Shown: positions 11,068 through 21,205, counted from the stretch's first letter. The stretch is DNA of 64,000 nt from Lodderomyces elongisporus (GCF_030384665.1 NC_083674.1:682001-746000); one strand, 5' to 3'. Notes: a model not told the origin generated them from the sequence alone. Numbers and translations: made by a program.

Positions 11068-11241
11068 TTATAGGCCAATAGTGGTCAATGCTAGTTGATG
11101 TTCAATAAACTGGAGACAGACTTTAGCAAACATAACCGGCGGAATTAACGGTGCCATATAGAACCAGTTTTTGTGTGCCTCCACTACAACCGCTTCGCGC
11201 TTAGCGGCTTTCTTGAAATTGGTGTATTGAGTCTCAATCAT
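11068..11241 (-). CDS. Small ORF, 57 aa, possible membrane microprotein
   Basis: ATG at 11241, stop at 11068. The product starts MIETQYTNFKKAAKREAVVV, continues with a hydrophobic segment WFYMAPLIPPVMFAKVC and ends LALTTIGL. Composition is protein-like, with no homopolymer runs, unlike the surrounding non-coding DNA. A basic amphipathic N-terminus followed by one hydrophobic span would suit a small mitochondrial inner-membrane protein. I do not recognise it. It lies on the same strand as UGA2, with only 50 nt between its stop and the UGA2 ATG, so it could instead be an upstream ORF or simply promoter DNA of UGA2. Confidence 0.45.
   Translation of the reverse strand: MIETQYTNFKKAAKREAVVVEAHKNWFYMAPLIPPVMFAKVCLQFIEHQLALTTIGL
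11134..11151. promoter_or_regulatory. CCG-N10-CGG site upstream of UGA2 (Uga3-like?)
   Basis: AACCGGCGGAATTAACGG holds an inverted CCG/CGG pair 10 nt apart and the string GGCGGAATT, close to the motif reported for the zinc-cluster GABA regulator Uga3. It is about 120 bp upstream of the UGA2 ATG and lies inside the 57-codon ORF. Assignment is motif-based inference. Confidence 0.35.
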
Positions 11242-11361
11242 GGATGAGGAAGACGCAGAAAAATGGGTTAAAATACGGTAACAAATCTACGAACATTTGC
11301 AAATGATAATTGATGAAGAAAAGCTTCTCGTGTACTTTCATTTCAATCTATCTATCAACCT

Positions 11362-11396
<35 letters not shown>

Positions 11397-11412
11397 GAGG
11401 CATACGTTATTA

Positions 11413-12669
11413 TTACAGATCAGTTTTTTCTGCAGGTGGTGTTGTCAACTTCTTTATCCTCTTGTCGATCAATTTTTTGGGATTCAATGCAAAAAAGCAT
11501 TTGCGATCAATCTCTTTACTTCGTTCACGATCAGCAACGGGCATTTCTCTTGCAAGCTTGATGCATTTACGTATCGATCGAACCAATGTTTCATATTGCT
11601 CTCTTCCAGGCAGTATCTTTGCGGTCTCAACGCCATTTATTTCCACAGCTTTCTCTGCATTTTCCAAGCTTCGGTTCTGCTCATTCGGCAGCGGGTCACT
11701 ATTTGCATCATTTGTCATTTTGCCGTCGGCTTCATGCTTCATGCTTTGATTCTCGTTAGTGCCATTTTCCTTATTCTCTTTCTTTTCCTTTCTTTCCTTG
11801 TTGTCTCTATCCTCCGACTTTTCGTGCTTTAGAAATTTTCGCTTCAAATACCGATCGGTAATCCTTCTGTCGATGTCATACATTGCAGCCAACGCAATGT
11901 GCGGAGGCGCAAACAAAAATCCTACATCACTAAACATATAATATTTGTTCAACCACTCCTTGGCAGAGTTGTACAACTTTCCAATTGTGTCAACCGAAAC
12001 GTCATACATCACGGGGTCTGGATGTAATAACTCTGCTTGAAAATCTAGGAAAAACCCGTATAATGGTCTCATTGGGTGGTGAACGAGCAAAGTAAATTTC
12101 AAACTTTGCAATAAGATAAACTCCAAACTCAAGATATCCGTCTTCTCGACACCCTTTAATGCTTTGACAAATGAGTCAATCGATATAAAATAGTTTTCAG
12201 ATTTTGCAGCAAGAAAAATGCATGTGTAAAGCACATTCTTTGGATGAAACTCCATGACGGAATTGACAATATAAAATTTCTTAAAGAAAGATGCCGCAGT
12301 GAGTTTAACCTGGGTGGGCATCTTGAAAAAATTACATGTGGTGGTGATATTTTGAATGTAAAAATCGAGGTACGTTGACTCTTCTTCGGGGGACAAAAGG
12401 TTTAAAAGGTTCTCTTCGCTGAGTTCCAGTGCATTGTCTTGAAACACTTGAGAATTTTGCAGCTTTGCCAACTTGTAAGCTTCTTGAAATTTGGCACTAG
12501 CTAAATTCTGACCTTTAGTATTTGCGGTGATTTTCGCATGTGCTAGTTGATCTGGAGTAAACGACCACATCTCAAATTGTGTTGATCTTCTGTATAAATC
12601 ATCAGCCGAGATCCTTTGCTTCTTACGCACAGGTGAATCCTCTTTGGTATCATGCAGTTGTTCTGTCAT
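11413..12669 (-). CDS. CCL1: Cyclin H-like subunit of TFIIH kinase
   Basis: 418-aa cyclin that pairs with the Kin28 kinase in TFIIK/TFIIH, phosphorylating the RNA polymerase II C-terminal domain. The N-terminus carries DDLYRRSTQFEMWSFT, typical of Ccl1/cyclin H, where YRxSTQ...W contacts the kinase. The first cyclin box follows at about 95-195 (TTCNFFKMPTQVKLTAASFFKKFY, NVLYTCIFLAAKSENYFIS) and a second helical repeat at 200-270 with LLQSLKFTLLVHHPMRPLYGF. Residues about 275-330 are a Lys/Glu/Asn-rich linker longer than usual, then a conserved-looking C-terminal helix. The gene is tandem with the 57-codon ORF and UGA2 on the same strand. Confidence 0.88.
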   Translation of the reverse strand: MTEQLHDTKEDSPVRKKQRISADDLYRRSTQFEMWSFTPDQLAHAKITANTKGQNLASAKFQEAYKLAKLQNSQVFQDNALELSEENLLNLLSPEEESTYLDFYIQNITTTCNFFKMPTQVKLTAASFFKKFYIVNSVMEFHPKNVLYTCIFLAAKSENYFISIDSFVKALKGVEKTDILSLEFILLQSLKFTLLVHHPMRPLYGFFLDFQAELLHPDPVMYDVSVDTIGKLYNSAKEWLNKYYMFSDVGFLFAPPHIALAAMYDIDRRITDRYLKRKFLKHEKSEDRDNKERKEKKENKENGTNENQSMKHEADGKMTNDANSDPLPNEQNRSLENAEKAVEINGVETAKILPGREQYETLVRSIRKCIKLAREMPVADRERSKEIDRKCFFALNPKKLIDKRIKKLTTPPAEKTDL

Positions 12670-13263
12670 TGTCGATGAGTACCAATAAATGGAAAAGGAA
12701 AAATGAAAAATGAAAAATGAAAAAAAAAGGTTATTAGTAAAAACTGGTAACTTTGAAAATTACAAAGCCTTGCAAACGTTGTTTTCTTTTATTGTTATTT
12801 ATTTTCTTTCTTGAAATGAATGAATGTATATTTGTGTGTGTCAGTATGTAAACGTGAAAGTGTGTATGTCTGTGTTTCTAATTTTTTTTTTCTATTTGTT
12901 CTTTTTTTTTTTGGGGTGGATTGTTGCTTTATAGTAAGGCTCGTTTCTAGCATGGTTGGGCGCGTTCTTCGACTTTCAATTCCGCGCTCGACCTTAATTA
13001 TTCTTACATTGGAGGCACAGGAACACCAAAGAGAAAGATAGCTATAGGACTGAGAAGAGGTAGAAAGGAAAGCAAAAAATAAAAACTACAATAGTCAACA
13101 AAATAGAGTATGTTTATAATTAAGTTTATTCCTTACTACTGATTATTTGGAAAATGCTACTCAAACTAAGTTCGCAACGACTAAATACTGGAAGACAAAA
13201 GTAGTAGAATCAGTATTGCTTGCTCCGGCGCCTACTTTATAAGCCTTTTATATTTCACCTTCG
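12670..13263. other. Intergenic, CCL1 promoter and UBC8 3' end
   Basis: 594 bp without a supported gene. GAAAAATGAAAAATG-type repeats lie next to CCL1 (12692-12730), followed by T runs. A GC-rich spot at 12958-13000 contains ACGCG on the minus strand. Confidence 0.55.
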
Positions 13264-13863
13264 TTACTCTTCCTTTTCCCCATCATCATCATCATCATCA
13301 TCATCGTCGTCATCGTCGTCGTCGTCATCATCACTAGATAAACTTCCAACATCACTTAATTCGTCATCGTCCTCAGCTTCTGCTTCTTGATCCTCTTGAT
13401 CGTTCAAGTCAGCCGCGTTTGAAGCATATACTCTCACATATTTCTTCACTGTCTCTATGTATTTCTTTTCATCTTTACTCATCAAATTCGATGCCTCTGT
13501 GTTTAGTGGATCACTTGGATTGGCATACCTCAACAAATGGGGTAGGAAATTCTCAAATATATTCAACAAGCCAAACATCGGTGACCATGTCTGGTTTATC
13601 ACATCTAAACAAACTGCACCCGAGCCTTCATCTATATTTGGATGATAAATCTTATTTGTAAAACCTATGGATGGTGATTTAATTGGGTACTGGTCTGGTA
13701 ATTCGACTCTTATCTTCCATACACCATTTTCATACGGCGTATCCTTGGGACCATGGAATATTACGTGGAATTGTTGCATAGAGTCTTCGATTAAAGTGAC
13801 GTCATGGTCACTCATCATAAGCTCCATAACATCTTTTTCAATACGTCTCTTTGGTGAACTCAT
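13264..13863 (-). CDS. UBC8: Ubiquitin-conjugating enzyme E2, Ubc8 type
   Basis: 199-aa E2 used by the GID/CTLH ligase to degrade gluconeogenic enzymes when glucose returns. It begins [20 protein letters not shown], as Ubc8 does, then has the UBC fold: [26 protein letters not shown] (74-78), catalytic Cys85 in [15 protein letters not shown]. The tail from about 155 is highly acidic, ending in a run of roughly 18 aspartates coded by mixed GAT/GAC codons, so it is kept by selection or slippage rather than being a pure repeat. The orthologue in baker's yeast has a 5' intron; none is needed here. Confidence 0.93.
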   Translation of the reverse strand: MSSPKRRIEKDVMELMMSDHDVTLIEDSMQQFHVIFHGPKDTPYENGVWKIRVELPDQYPIKSPSIGFTNKIYHPNIDEGSGAVCLDVINQTWSPMFGLLNIFENFLPHLLRYANPSDPLNTEASNLMSKDEKKYIETVKKYVRVYASNAADLNDQEDQEAEAEDDDELSDVGSLSSDDDDDDDDDDDDDDDDDGEKEE

Positions 13864-15184
13864 TCTGTTGTTAAAGCGTTATTGAATAAGATAGAATGGG
13901 TACTCGAAACTACTTGTTGACAAGGAGTTTTGAAAAATGGATATAATTTAGATCTCAATTGCTAGAATTAACACGAAGATAATTAACTGGCTTGGGTAGT
14001 TTGTGTAATTGCGGATGTAGCTGTGGTTGTAGATGTAGTTGTAGATGTAGATGTAGTTGTTGGTGTTGTTGTTGTTGTTAGTAATATTTAACAATCTTCT
14101 TATGTCAAAGGAGGAAAAGAGAAAGAAAGAGAGAGAGGAAGAGCGTGTGACTAGATTTGTTAGGCTAGTCCTGTGGTGTTAACACTCTTTTCCGATATTA
14201 CACAAAAATCGGTTGGCAACTTTAGTAGTGAAACCATATCGATCCAAAGAATGATGTCAGTCATTTCTCATAATGAAACCAATTGACCCGACTACTCTAA
14301 ATAATTTCTTTCCCCCCCCCGCCATTACCTTTTTTTGTATTTTTTATTTTCAAATAAAGGTTGAGCCAAAGATAATTCTTTACTTTGAGGTCTTTGATCT
14401 TTGTCTTTACTAAAGTTTGCAATTATCTTGCTCCTTACGAAGAACGTAGGCTTTTTTCTGGGGGAAGGGAAGATCAGAATGAACAGTTACACAAAGTTGT
14501 TGCTGGTGCGATAAGGAAATCGTAATTTTTCCTCGCCCTTAACATCCATGATCTTAAAACAATATCGATTTGAACGAAACAAATAGAAAGAAAATAATAG
14601 CATTAGTTGTGATGGTAACAAGTTGAGAAGTAAGTAAACATATAATGGAAACCTGTTTTTTCTAAATTTTATATGTTTAGCAATTGCTTGTTTATCTTTA
14701 ATTTTTTATTTTTTTGTTCTGAATCGACTCAAAAATCAAAATTATTGGCGTTATTATGAGATAAAAATGTGTTTCTATATTGCGTCCACACACCTTTTTC
14801 CCCGATATTCAAAATGAATTATTTATGAATAATTAAGACCTCAACTGGTTTATTCGTAAAGTTTTTTTTTATATTTTCGATTAGAGAAAAGTGAATGCAT
14901 TTGATATTCAAAAGGATCTCTAATAGAAATAGAAATAGTAATAACAACAATAACAGTAATAACATTACTTATTCAAAATCATTGCTTGCTATTCATTTAC
15001 ACATGACCAATTCAAAGTTTTACTAAGTTAGGTTTAATTGTAATGTCTAATTCATCTCTAGTTTATTGTATAAAAGTTACATAGTTTATAGTACATTTCT
15101 CTAACTTGACTTGCATCGATATTGCATTGACAGATTTGTAACAGTTTCCATTGGCACTACTAAAGTAATAAAGTTCAGGAACAG
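13864..15184. other. Intergenic, UBC8 promoter region
   Basis: 1.3 kb without a supported gene. It holds GTAGATGTAGTTGTAGATG-type repeats (14012-14078), a C tract (14313-14320), and short inverted repeats such as CAAAGAT/ATCTTTG (about 14370-14405). I checked it by eye for tRNA and snoRNA boxes and saw none convincing. Confidence 0.55.
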
Positions 15185-15676
15185 TTAGTCGAACCCTCCT
15201 ATGGTTGGCTTGTTAACTTTCTTTGTGATTTCCAAAGTCCATTTGTAGCTCCATATCTTTTCACCGTTTTCTTTGATTGTTGATTTAGCTGGATATTCGC
15301 TTCTTAGAAATGCTCCTCCGGGCACTCCCCCTGGAATAAAAGTGTGTTCAAAATATTCTCCATGTCTTGCATCCTGTACCATGTTCAAATCTCGCGAATC
15401 CACAACGATGCCTGATTTTTTCACAGTCTGATGATACGTTAGATTCCTTAATGGCCGTTGTTTGACATAGTATCTAATGGTCAAATGATAAACCGAATAT
15501 TCTGGAAGTATGAAATGGAGTCTTTGTGGCATGGGATGCATATCTCTGGAAAAGGCCAACACTTCATCGTGTCCATCTACCTTTATGGTCATGGATTCTA
15601 ATCTTATGAGGTCATTTTCAAAATCCGCTATTATCTCCTCTTTGGTCTTTCTAGCAGCCTTCATTGAATTTGCCAT
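15185..15676 (-). CDS. Short RhoGDI-like protein
   Basis: 163 aa matching the immunoglobulin-like C-terminal domain of Rho GDP-dissociation inhibitors, which bind the prenyl group of Rho GTPases and keep them cytosolic. Aligning marks: YHLTIRYYVKQRPLRNLTYHQTVKKSGIVVDS, GEYFEHTF, PGGAFLRSEYPAKSTI and the terminal WSYKWTLEITKK. The usual family length is about 200 aa. Here the N-terminal regulatory arm, including the acidic stretch and the segment that contacts switch regions, is replaced by about 30 residues (MANSMKAARKTKEEIIADFEN). A TAA lies in frame two codons before the ATG, and I saw no clear intron that would add an exon. It is either Rdi1 itself, strongly diverged, or a second family member. 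Confidence 0.75.
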   Translation of the reverse strand: MANSMKAARKTKEEIIADFENDLIRLESMTIKVDGHDEVLAFSRDMHPMPQRLHFILPEYSVYHLTIRYYVKQRPLRNLTYHQTVKKSGIVVDSRDLNMVQDARHGEYFEHTFIPGGVPGGAFLRSEYPAKSTIKENGEKIWSYKWTLEITKKVNKPTIGGFD

Positions 15677-16350
15677 GAATTACAACGAGGTATTTATGAA
15701 TGCTAATGGAGTCTTCTAATAAAATTTTTTTGGTTCGCTTCAAAATCACAATTGAACAAAATCGACAAAAAGAATAGAGATAAAAGCAAAAAGAAAAAAA
15801 GGAAAAAGGAAGAAAGAAAGAAAGAAAAAAAGAAAGAAGGGAAGTAATGAAAGAAAACTAAAGTAAAATAGGTTTGGAATGAACTGCTTCAATTTATGAT
15901 GGATCAATATTTTCAATTGATCATCAACGGTTTATTCTTTTGAAACTGATGGTTCCTAAAAAAACGTTCGCCAGGAGCAAAGAGGAACTAGAAAATGTGA
16001 TAACGGGTAAATTACCCAATTAGGAAATTTTGTTTGCTCTGCCTTCAAACCTTTTTTTTTGTAATTTATAAATAATTTTTTTTTTTTTTTCGTTTTTGCT
16101 CAATTTCGTTTTCCATGTTGGTTTCAGTTTTCATTCTTTCTTATTTACGTTAACTCCGATGTCTTTTATATACGCTAGGAACACCAATACTCTAATATTA
16201 TTTTTCAACCTCTACCCATGTCACATTGGCAAATTTATAACTTTCATCTGATGCACCTTCTTTGATAAAAAAATTATCAAAAGATTACTAAAAGAAATTA
16301 CCAAAAAGTTTTTCCGAAAAGTTTCATTCTTTTATTGTGTACATGTGATA
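15677..16350. other. Intergenic, RhoGDI-like promoter and RNA15 3' end
   Basis: 674 bp without a gene. Purine-rich AAAGAAAG runs (15780-15850), a GATCAAT/ATTGATC inverted repeat with a 7-nt loop (15903-15923), and T runs near 16050-16090. Confidence 0.55.
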
Positions 16351-17115
16351 TTAAGAGGTTTGACTATCCAAAATTTCACCGTACGACCCTTTTTCAATCT
16401 CCTTTCGTACACTATTAACAATTTCCAGCTGATCTTCGTCCAACTCTGATATTTGGTCATCCGTTAATTCATATACAGATTTCAACAAATTAACATGCTC
16501 AATAGACAACTCTTTCAATTCTAGTCGCCTCTTGTTAAGCGTCATCTCAATCAACTCTTGATTGGTTGTATTCGACATAAGGCCAAGCTCAACTAGCGCC
16601 AAAGCCAATTGCGGAAACCGTTCTAGTAGCAATTGTGCAGCCTTGGGGTTCTCTATACTCATGGTCTTGATCTCTTTTAGTATCTGCATCGCTGAGTTAG
16701 AGTCTATATTGGACAATAGCAGCGAGATCACTTGAGAGGCATTCTGGTTTGGATGAATTTGAATTCCAAGCGGTAATGGTGGTAGCTTAATTGCCGCTGC
16801 TGTTGTGCCAGAGGTTGTTCCATTAGCATCACCATCACCATCGCCATTCACAAACTCCGACTCGTTGGCCATTGAACATTTGAGGAACCGTCCGTTTGGT
16901 AACGTCATATAGTTTAAATTTCGTACCGCTGAACCTGCAGTTTCAACATCTCCATAATTTATTATAGCATACCCTTTGGATTTACCAGTCATTTCGTCAA
17001 ATAAAAGTTTCACATCGAGCACAGGTCCCACAGACCGCGCTATCTCTAGAATCTGCTCCTCTGTATAGTCGAGAGGGAACTTGCCTATCGATACACAAGT
17101 ACTTTTGTTATCCAT
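16351..17115 (-). CDS. RNA15: Cleavage factor IA subunit, CstF64-like
   Basis: 254-aa RNA-binding subunit of cleavage factor IA, which recognises A-rich positioning signals in mRNA 3' end formation and partners with Rna14. An N-terminal RRM spans about 6-85, with RNP2 CVSIGKF and RNP1 KSKGYAIINY. A Gly/Asp/Thr linker follows, then a hinge (about 115-180: NASQVISLLLSNIDSNSAMQILKEIKTM...NPKAAQLLLERFPQLALALVELGLM) that binds Rna14, and a C-terminal three-helix domain (VNLLKSVYELTDDQISEL) that binds Pcf11. It shares a 339-bp divergent promoter with DST1. Confidence 0.9.
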   Translation of the reverse strand: MDNKSTCVSIGKFPLDYTEEQILEIARSVGPVLDVKLLFDEMTGKSKGYAIINYGDVETAGSAVRNLNYMTLPNGRFLKCSMANESEFVNGDGDGDANGTTSGTTAAAIKLPPLPLGIQIHPNQNASQVISLLLSNIDSNSAMQILKEIKTMSIENPKAAQLLLERFPQLALALVELGLMSNTTNQELIEMTLNKRRLELKELSIEHVNLLKSVYELTDDQISELDEDQLEIVNSVRKEIEKGSYGEILDSQTS

Positions 17116-17454
17116 TGTCGAGTCTATACCTTATAAAATCTTGCTCTTCCCAGTGTTTATCAGTAAAAGAGTCCAGCAGTTGGCTCCGCGAACTAATAAG
17201 CTTTAATATCACAGAAAATGGAAACATAGAAAGTACAGAATTAAAAAGAAAAAAAATAAAAAAGGAAAAAGGAAAAAGAAAAGAACCAAAAAAAAAAAAG
17301 AAAATTGAAGCGCAAAATTGGACTTTTACAATACTTTCATAGTTTTTATTAAATACATATATATATACATATATATATATAATCATATACATCTATATCT
17401 GTATCGATCTATAATTATACACAGATAGTTACTCCAACCCTTATCCACAAACTC
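17116..17454. promoter_or_regulatory. Divergent promoter RNA15/DST1
   Basis: 339 bp between the two start codons, with an A-rich tract (17244-17305) and TATA-rich DNA (17356-17405) nearer DST1. No specific site recognised. Confidence 0.6.
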
Positions 17455-18423
17455 ATGGACTCCAAAGAGGTCAAATCAACAGTGTCAAACCTTGAAAAAA
17501 CCAAGGATGATGCTACTATATTGAAGCTACTCAACATACTCAATGACGAAGTCCAGCCGACAGAAAAGTTACTTCGAGAGACGAAAGTCGGTATCGCTGT
17601 AAACAAATACAGGACGCATTCAAACGCTCAGGTTTCTCTGCTTGTGAAGAAGATGATTCGTGGATGGAGGGATGCCGTACAGGCCGAAAAAGAGAGTAAG
17701 AAAAAGGCACTGGCTTCTTCTTCATCGTCATCATCATTATCATCTTCTGCTGCTGGTGCTGGTGCTGCTTCTACTTCCGCCTCAACTTCGGCATCGTCTA
17801 CCACCGCTTCCGCAACAACCGCTAAAGGAGCATCTAATGACACAACAAGTTCAGCTTCTGGGCCATCTCTCAGGTCGTACACAGGTCCAAGGGATGCCAA
17901 AAAGGATGGCGTTAATACTCAATTGTACGATAATGATACCCGTAACGCATCTGTTGTTGCATTGTACGCATCTTTGGCGGTTGATAGAGAAGACCCTTCA
18001 AAACATATCGTTGCAGTTGCCGCAGAGATTGAAAGTGCTGTTTTCAAAAACGAGTACCTGAAGGTCAACGAGGCCTACAGAAACAAATTAAGAACGTTTG
18101 TTATGCAGCTTCGAAACAAGAAAAATCCAGAATTACGAGAACGATTATTAACTCGACAAATCACCGCTGAACGATTCATCAAAATGTCACCCAATGAGAT
18201 GGCACCCGAGGAATTGAAAAAGGAGATTGAAAAAATGCACAAGCAGAACTTGTTTGATGCTCAAGGTGCTACTGAAAAAAGAGCAGTGACTGATAGATTT
18301 ACATGTGGAAAGTGTAAGCACAAAAAGGTGAGTTACTATCAAATGCAAACCCGTTCTGCGGACGAACCTTTAACTACATTTTGTACATGTGAGAATTGTG
18401 GTAACAGGTGGAAGTTTTCATAG
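17455..18423 (+). CDS. DST1: Transcription elongation factor TFIIS
   Basis: 322 aa. TFIIS rescues backtracked RNA polymerase II by stimulating transcript cleavage. Domain I (1-78) reads MDSKEVKSTVSNLEKTKDD...PTEKLLRETKVGIAVNKYR, very close to yeast Dst1. A Ser/Ala/Thr-rich linker (about 82-145) follows, then domain II (about 150-260: VALYASLAVDRED...LRTFVMQLRNKKNPELRERLL) and the C-terminal zinc ribbon with Cys284, Cys287, Cys312, Cys315 and the catalytic acidic pair in RSADEPLTTF. Codon 62 is CTG in VS(CTG)LVKKM where yeast has Lys, fitting serine decoding. Confidence 0.97.
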   Translation: MDSKEVKSTVSNLEKTKDDATILKLLNILNDEVQPTEKLLRETKVGIAVNKYRTHSNAQVSLLVKKMIRGWRDAVQAEKESKKKALASSSSSSSLSSSAAGAGAASTSASTSASSTTASATTAKGASNDTTSSASGPSLRSYTGPRDAKKDGVNTQLYDNDTRNASVVALYASLAVDREDPSKHIVAVAAEIESAVFKNEYLKVNEAYRNKLRTFVMQLRNKKNPELRERLLTRQITAERFIKMSPNEMAPEELKKEIEKMHKQNLFDAQGATEKRAVTDRFTCGKCKHKKVSYYQMQTRSADEPLTTFCTCENCGNRWKFS

Positions 18424-18628
18424 GAAAAGTGGCGCACGGTGAGAGGAAGGAGGTGGGGGTTACGAAGTCGATACGAGGTAAAGAACAGATTGCAAAGTAA
18501 GAAGCAAGACGCATATTTGAGAATAAATGAAAAAATTAAAGAAAGGAAGGGTAAAGGTGTTTAAATAGGCTATATCTCAAAATGTATTATATGTATTCTA
18601 TTTAATTTAATTGTAAGTTTCGTTATAA

Positions 18629-20131
18629 TTAAAATGAAAGGTTTTTGGTCAAATATGATAACAAATCAACCTTCGTGACAATTTGCACTGGTTTCAACTC
18701 CTCGTCAGTGATAATGGCGTTTGAGTTTGTTTCAAAGAATTTGTTCAATACATTGAGCTTAGTGTTCAAGGTAATCAAGTCGTAGTTTCTCTTTGTGAAT
18801 CCCGACTCTTTGTTGACCGATTTTGATTTCTCAAAATCAGCCAATTTTCTAAAATCAATAATGATCGAGCTGATGGAGTTTGTCAATTGAATCTTTTGTG
18901 TTGATAAGGATTTTAAAATCTTTGATAAAGTGATCAAACCAACTAACTTACCGGAGTTGTTCAATACTGGTAACTGGTCGAATCCATTAGTTTGTAAAAG
19001 ATCAAAAGTCTTGCCCACAGTATCAGCCAAAGTAACGGTGACAACTGGCGCTTTACCAGCAACCAAATCTCCAATAGTCTTTGTTTTCAAAAATTCATCC
19101 GACTTGTTCACAGTCTCGGTTTCCTCAACTTCAAATCCATTTGATTTCAACCATTCGTCATCGGCAAATTTACTCAAGTAGGACCTAATTGAGTCTGGGA
19201 ACACAACGACAAGAACATCATCCTCGGTCAAATCTTTGGCCACTTGCAATGCAGCTTGCAAAGCAGACCCCGAAGAGCCACCAACCAAAATACCTTCTTC
19301 TCTAATGATTCTTCTTGCCAACTTGAAGGACTCATCGTCATCGGTCTTGATCCAATTGTCGACATATTTTCTGTTCAACACATCAGGAATAAAATCGTAT
19401 CCAATACCTTCGACCAAGTAGCCTTCAGTGCTAGTATTCAAGCTTTCGGGCTCTGCCAAAATGGAACCTTTTGGATCGGCACCGGTAACTTTGACCTTGG
19501 GGTTTTTTTCCTTCAAGTATTTTGACATACCTGAAATAGTACCACCAGTACCAGCACCGGCAACCAAGTGGGTCACTTTACCCTTGGTTTGCTCCCAAAT
19601 CTCAAACCCGGTTCCGTAGTAGTGCGCATCAGGGTTTGCAGGATTGGAGTATTGGTCCAAAATAACAGAATTTGGAATTTCCTTTTCCAATTTTCTTGCA
19701 ACACCAATGTGTGACTCTGGTGCATCCCATGCTGCCTCGGTGGGGGTTCTAATAATCTCGGCACCCAAAGCCTTCAATACAGAAACCTTTTCGTTGGACA
19801 TTTTCTCGGGTAAAGTAATAATGGTTCTGTATCCTCGCACGGCACCAACCAAAGCCAAACCAATACCAGTGTTTCCCGAGGTAGGTTCTATAAGAGTGTA
19901 GCCAGGTTTGATTCTACCTTGCTTCTCTGCTTCCAATACCATATTCTTGGCAATTCTATCTTTGATAGAGCCCCCAGCATTGAAAAGTTCAACTTTGGCA
20001 TATATTTTGGCCTTAATTCCGAATGATTGTGGAATTCTATTTAATTTCACCAAGGGTGTGTTTCCAATGAGCTCAAGAATATCTTCCTTGAGAGCAGGAG
20101 GAGGAGTGGACGGACTGGCTGAAGATGACAT
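18629..20131 (-). CDS. CYS4: Cystathionine beta-synthase
   Basis: 500 aa. PLP enzyme joining homocysteine and serine to cystathionine in transsulfuration, giving cysteine and glutathione; cytosolic. Catalytic domain about 10-340: LIGNTPLVKLNRIP, PLP Lys57 in NAGGSIKDRI, SGNTGIGLALV, and the phosphate-binding GAGTGGTISGMSKYL. CBS-domain (Bateman) region about 355-500, with PVVTVTLADTVGKTFDLL, FDQLPVLNNSGKLVGLITLSKIL and a final TKVDLLSYLTKNL. As in other yeasts there is no N-terminal haem segment. A Met31/32-like site lies upstream at 20395-20402. Confidence 0.97.
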   Translation of the reverse strand: MSSSASPSTPPPALKEDILELIGNTPLVKLNRIPQSFGIKAKIYAKVELFNAGGSIKDRIAKNMVLEAEKQGRIKPGYTLIEPTSGNTGIGLALVGAVRGYRTIITLPEKMSNEKVSVLKALGAEIIRTPTEAAWDAPESHIGVARKLEKEIPNSVILDQYSNPANPDAHYYGTGFEIWEQTKGKVTHLVAGAGTGGTISGMSKYLKEKNPKVKVTGADPKGSILAEPESLNTSTEGYLVEGIGYDFIPDVLNRKYVDNWIKTDDDESFKLARRIIREEGILVGGSSGSALQAALQVAKDLTEDDVLVVVFPDSIRSYLSKFADDEWLKSNGFEVEETETVNKSDEFLKTKTIGDLVAGKAPVVTVTLADTVGKTFDLLQTNGFDQLPVLNNSGKLVGLITLSKILKSLSTQKIQLTNSISSIIIDFRKLADFEKSKSVNKESGFTKRNYDLITLNTKLNVLNKFFETNSNAIITDEELKPVQIVTKVDLLSYLTKNLSF

Positions 20132-20650
20132 TAATGACTTTTAAAGTAGAATGAATACAAAGTCTAACAGTTATAAAAAAGAAAAGGTCTTGATATATAT
20201 GTATATAGGAGGCAAAAGCAAGAATAAAAGTAAAAGTAAAAGTAAAAATAAAAGCAAAAGCAAAAAAAAAATAAAATACAATCACAAACTAAAGGTTATT
20301 GGAGAAGAGTTCTGCTACGACATACTTGTGAAAAATAGTTTTGGGAAATGCTATAATTAACATCATCAGATGCGCAATGCGGCACCTTGTGCGTACTGTG
20401 GCGGCTTGGTTTTTTTTTTTTTTTTTTTTCTTTTTCTTTTTTTTTTCTTTTTTTAAATTTTTCTTCTCTCTTTCTTATTTCCCTTTTACTCCTTGTGTCG
20501 CTTGGTCTCTCTGTATTAAGTCACAATAGCAGGTTCTGTCTACAATATGTCTATGGTATATTCAAGATATTATATAGAAGTGTGTTTGTGTTTGTTTGGA
20601 AAAGCAGATTTTATGGGATGAGTGAAGAGATACCTTTTTTTGTTCGATAG
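20132..20650. other. Intergenic, CYS4 promoter
   Basis: 519 bp, no gene. AGTAAA/AGCAAA repeats (20215-20275) next to CYS4, and a long T tract (20410-20452). Confidence 0.6.
20395..20402 (+). promoter_or_regulatory. Met31/32-type site (ACTGTGGC) before CYS4
   Basis: ACTGTGGC, 264 bp upstream of the CYS4 ATG, matches the AAACTGTGG core used by Met31/Met32 with Met4 to switch on sulfur genes. One copy only; inference from motif and target. Confidence 0.35.
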
Positions 20651-21205
20651 CTATTGTAAACTCAATATCTTACACTTAACAACATCAAGATCTTCACCGG
20701 GAACACCTTTTGTAAAATCAAACACAGAAAAGACTCCTTTTCGATCCAACGTAAACACCTTCCCACCATCAGCAGAAAATTTCACCGAAGCAGCCTCGCT
20801 GAAACGCTCTGCATTAGCCACTTCCCCTAATAATACAATTACTTTCTTTGTAGTTTTCGACCGACCCTGCATGCCGTGGTGCGGTAAAGATACAAGTAAC
20901 AATTTGCCATCTTTGTCCAAGAAGATAATGCCATCACCTCTTGGTGATAGTGCCGTTCGATGTATCGAAGAGCCAATCTCATTAAAACGCATTACCACCT
21001 CTGAGGACGTTATAGTCACCGATTCTTCTTCAGTGTGGCTACTTGCATACGATTCCCCATATTCTTCTACATTGGACATACTACCTGCCATAGCAATATT
21101 GTTTGCAACTGCAGAAGTATCTGTAGCTACAGCAGCTTTAGACGTCGTTGCCATTGTTTTCTCTGTTGTCGGAACGGCAGCGGCGGCAGCAGCAGCAGTA
21201 ACAGC

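Noticed and set aside
14240..14310. C/D snoRNA suggested by ATGATGT
   Set aside because: No matching D box or terminal stem in the right place.
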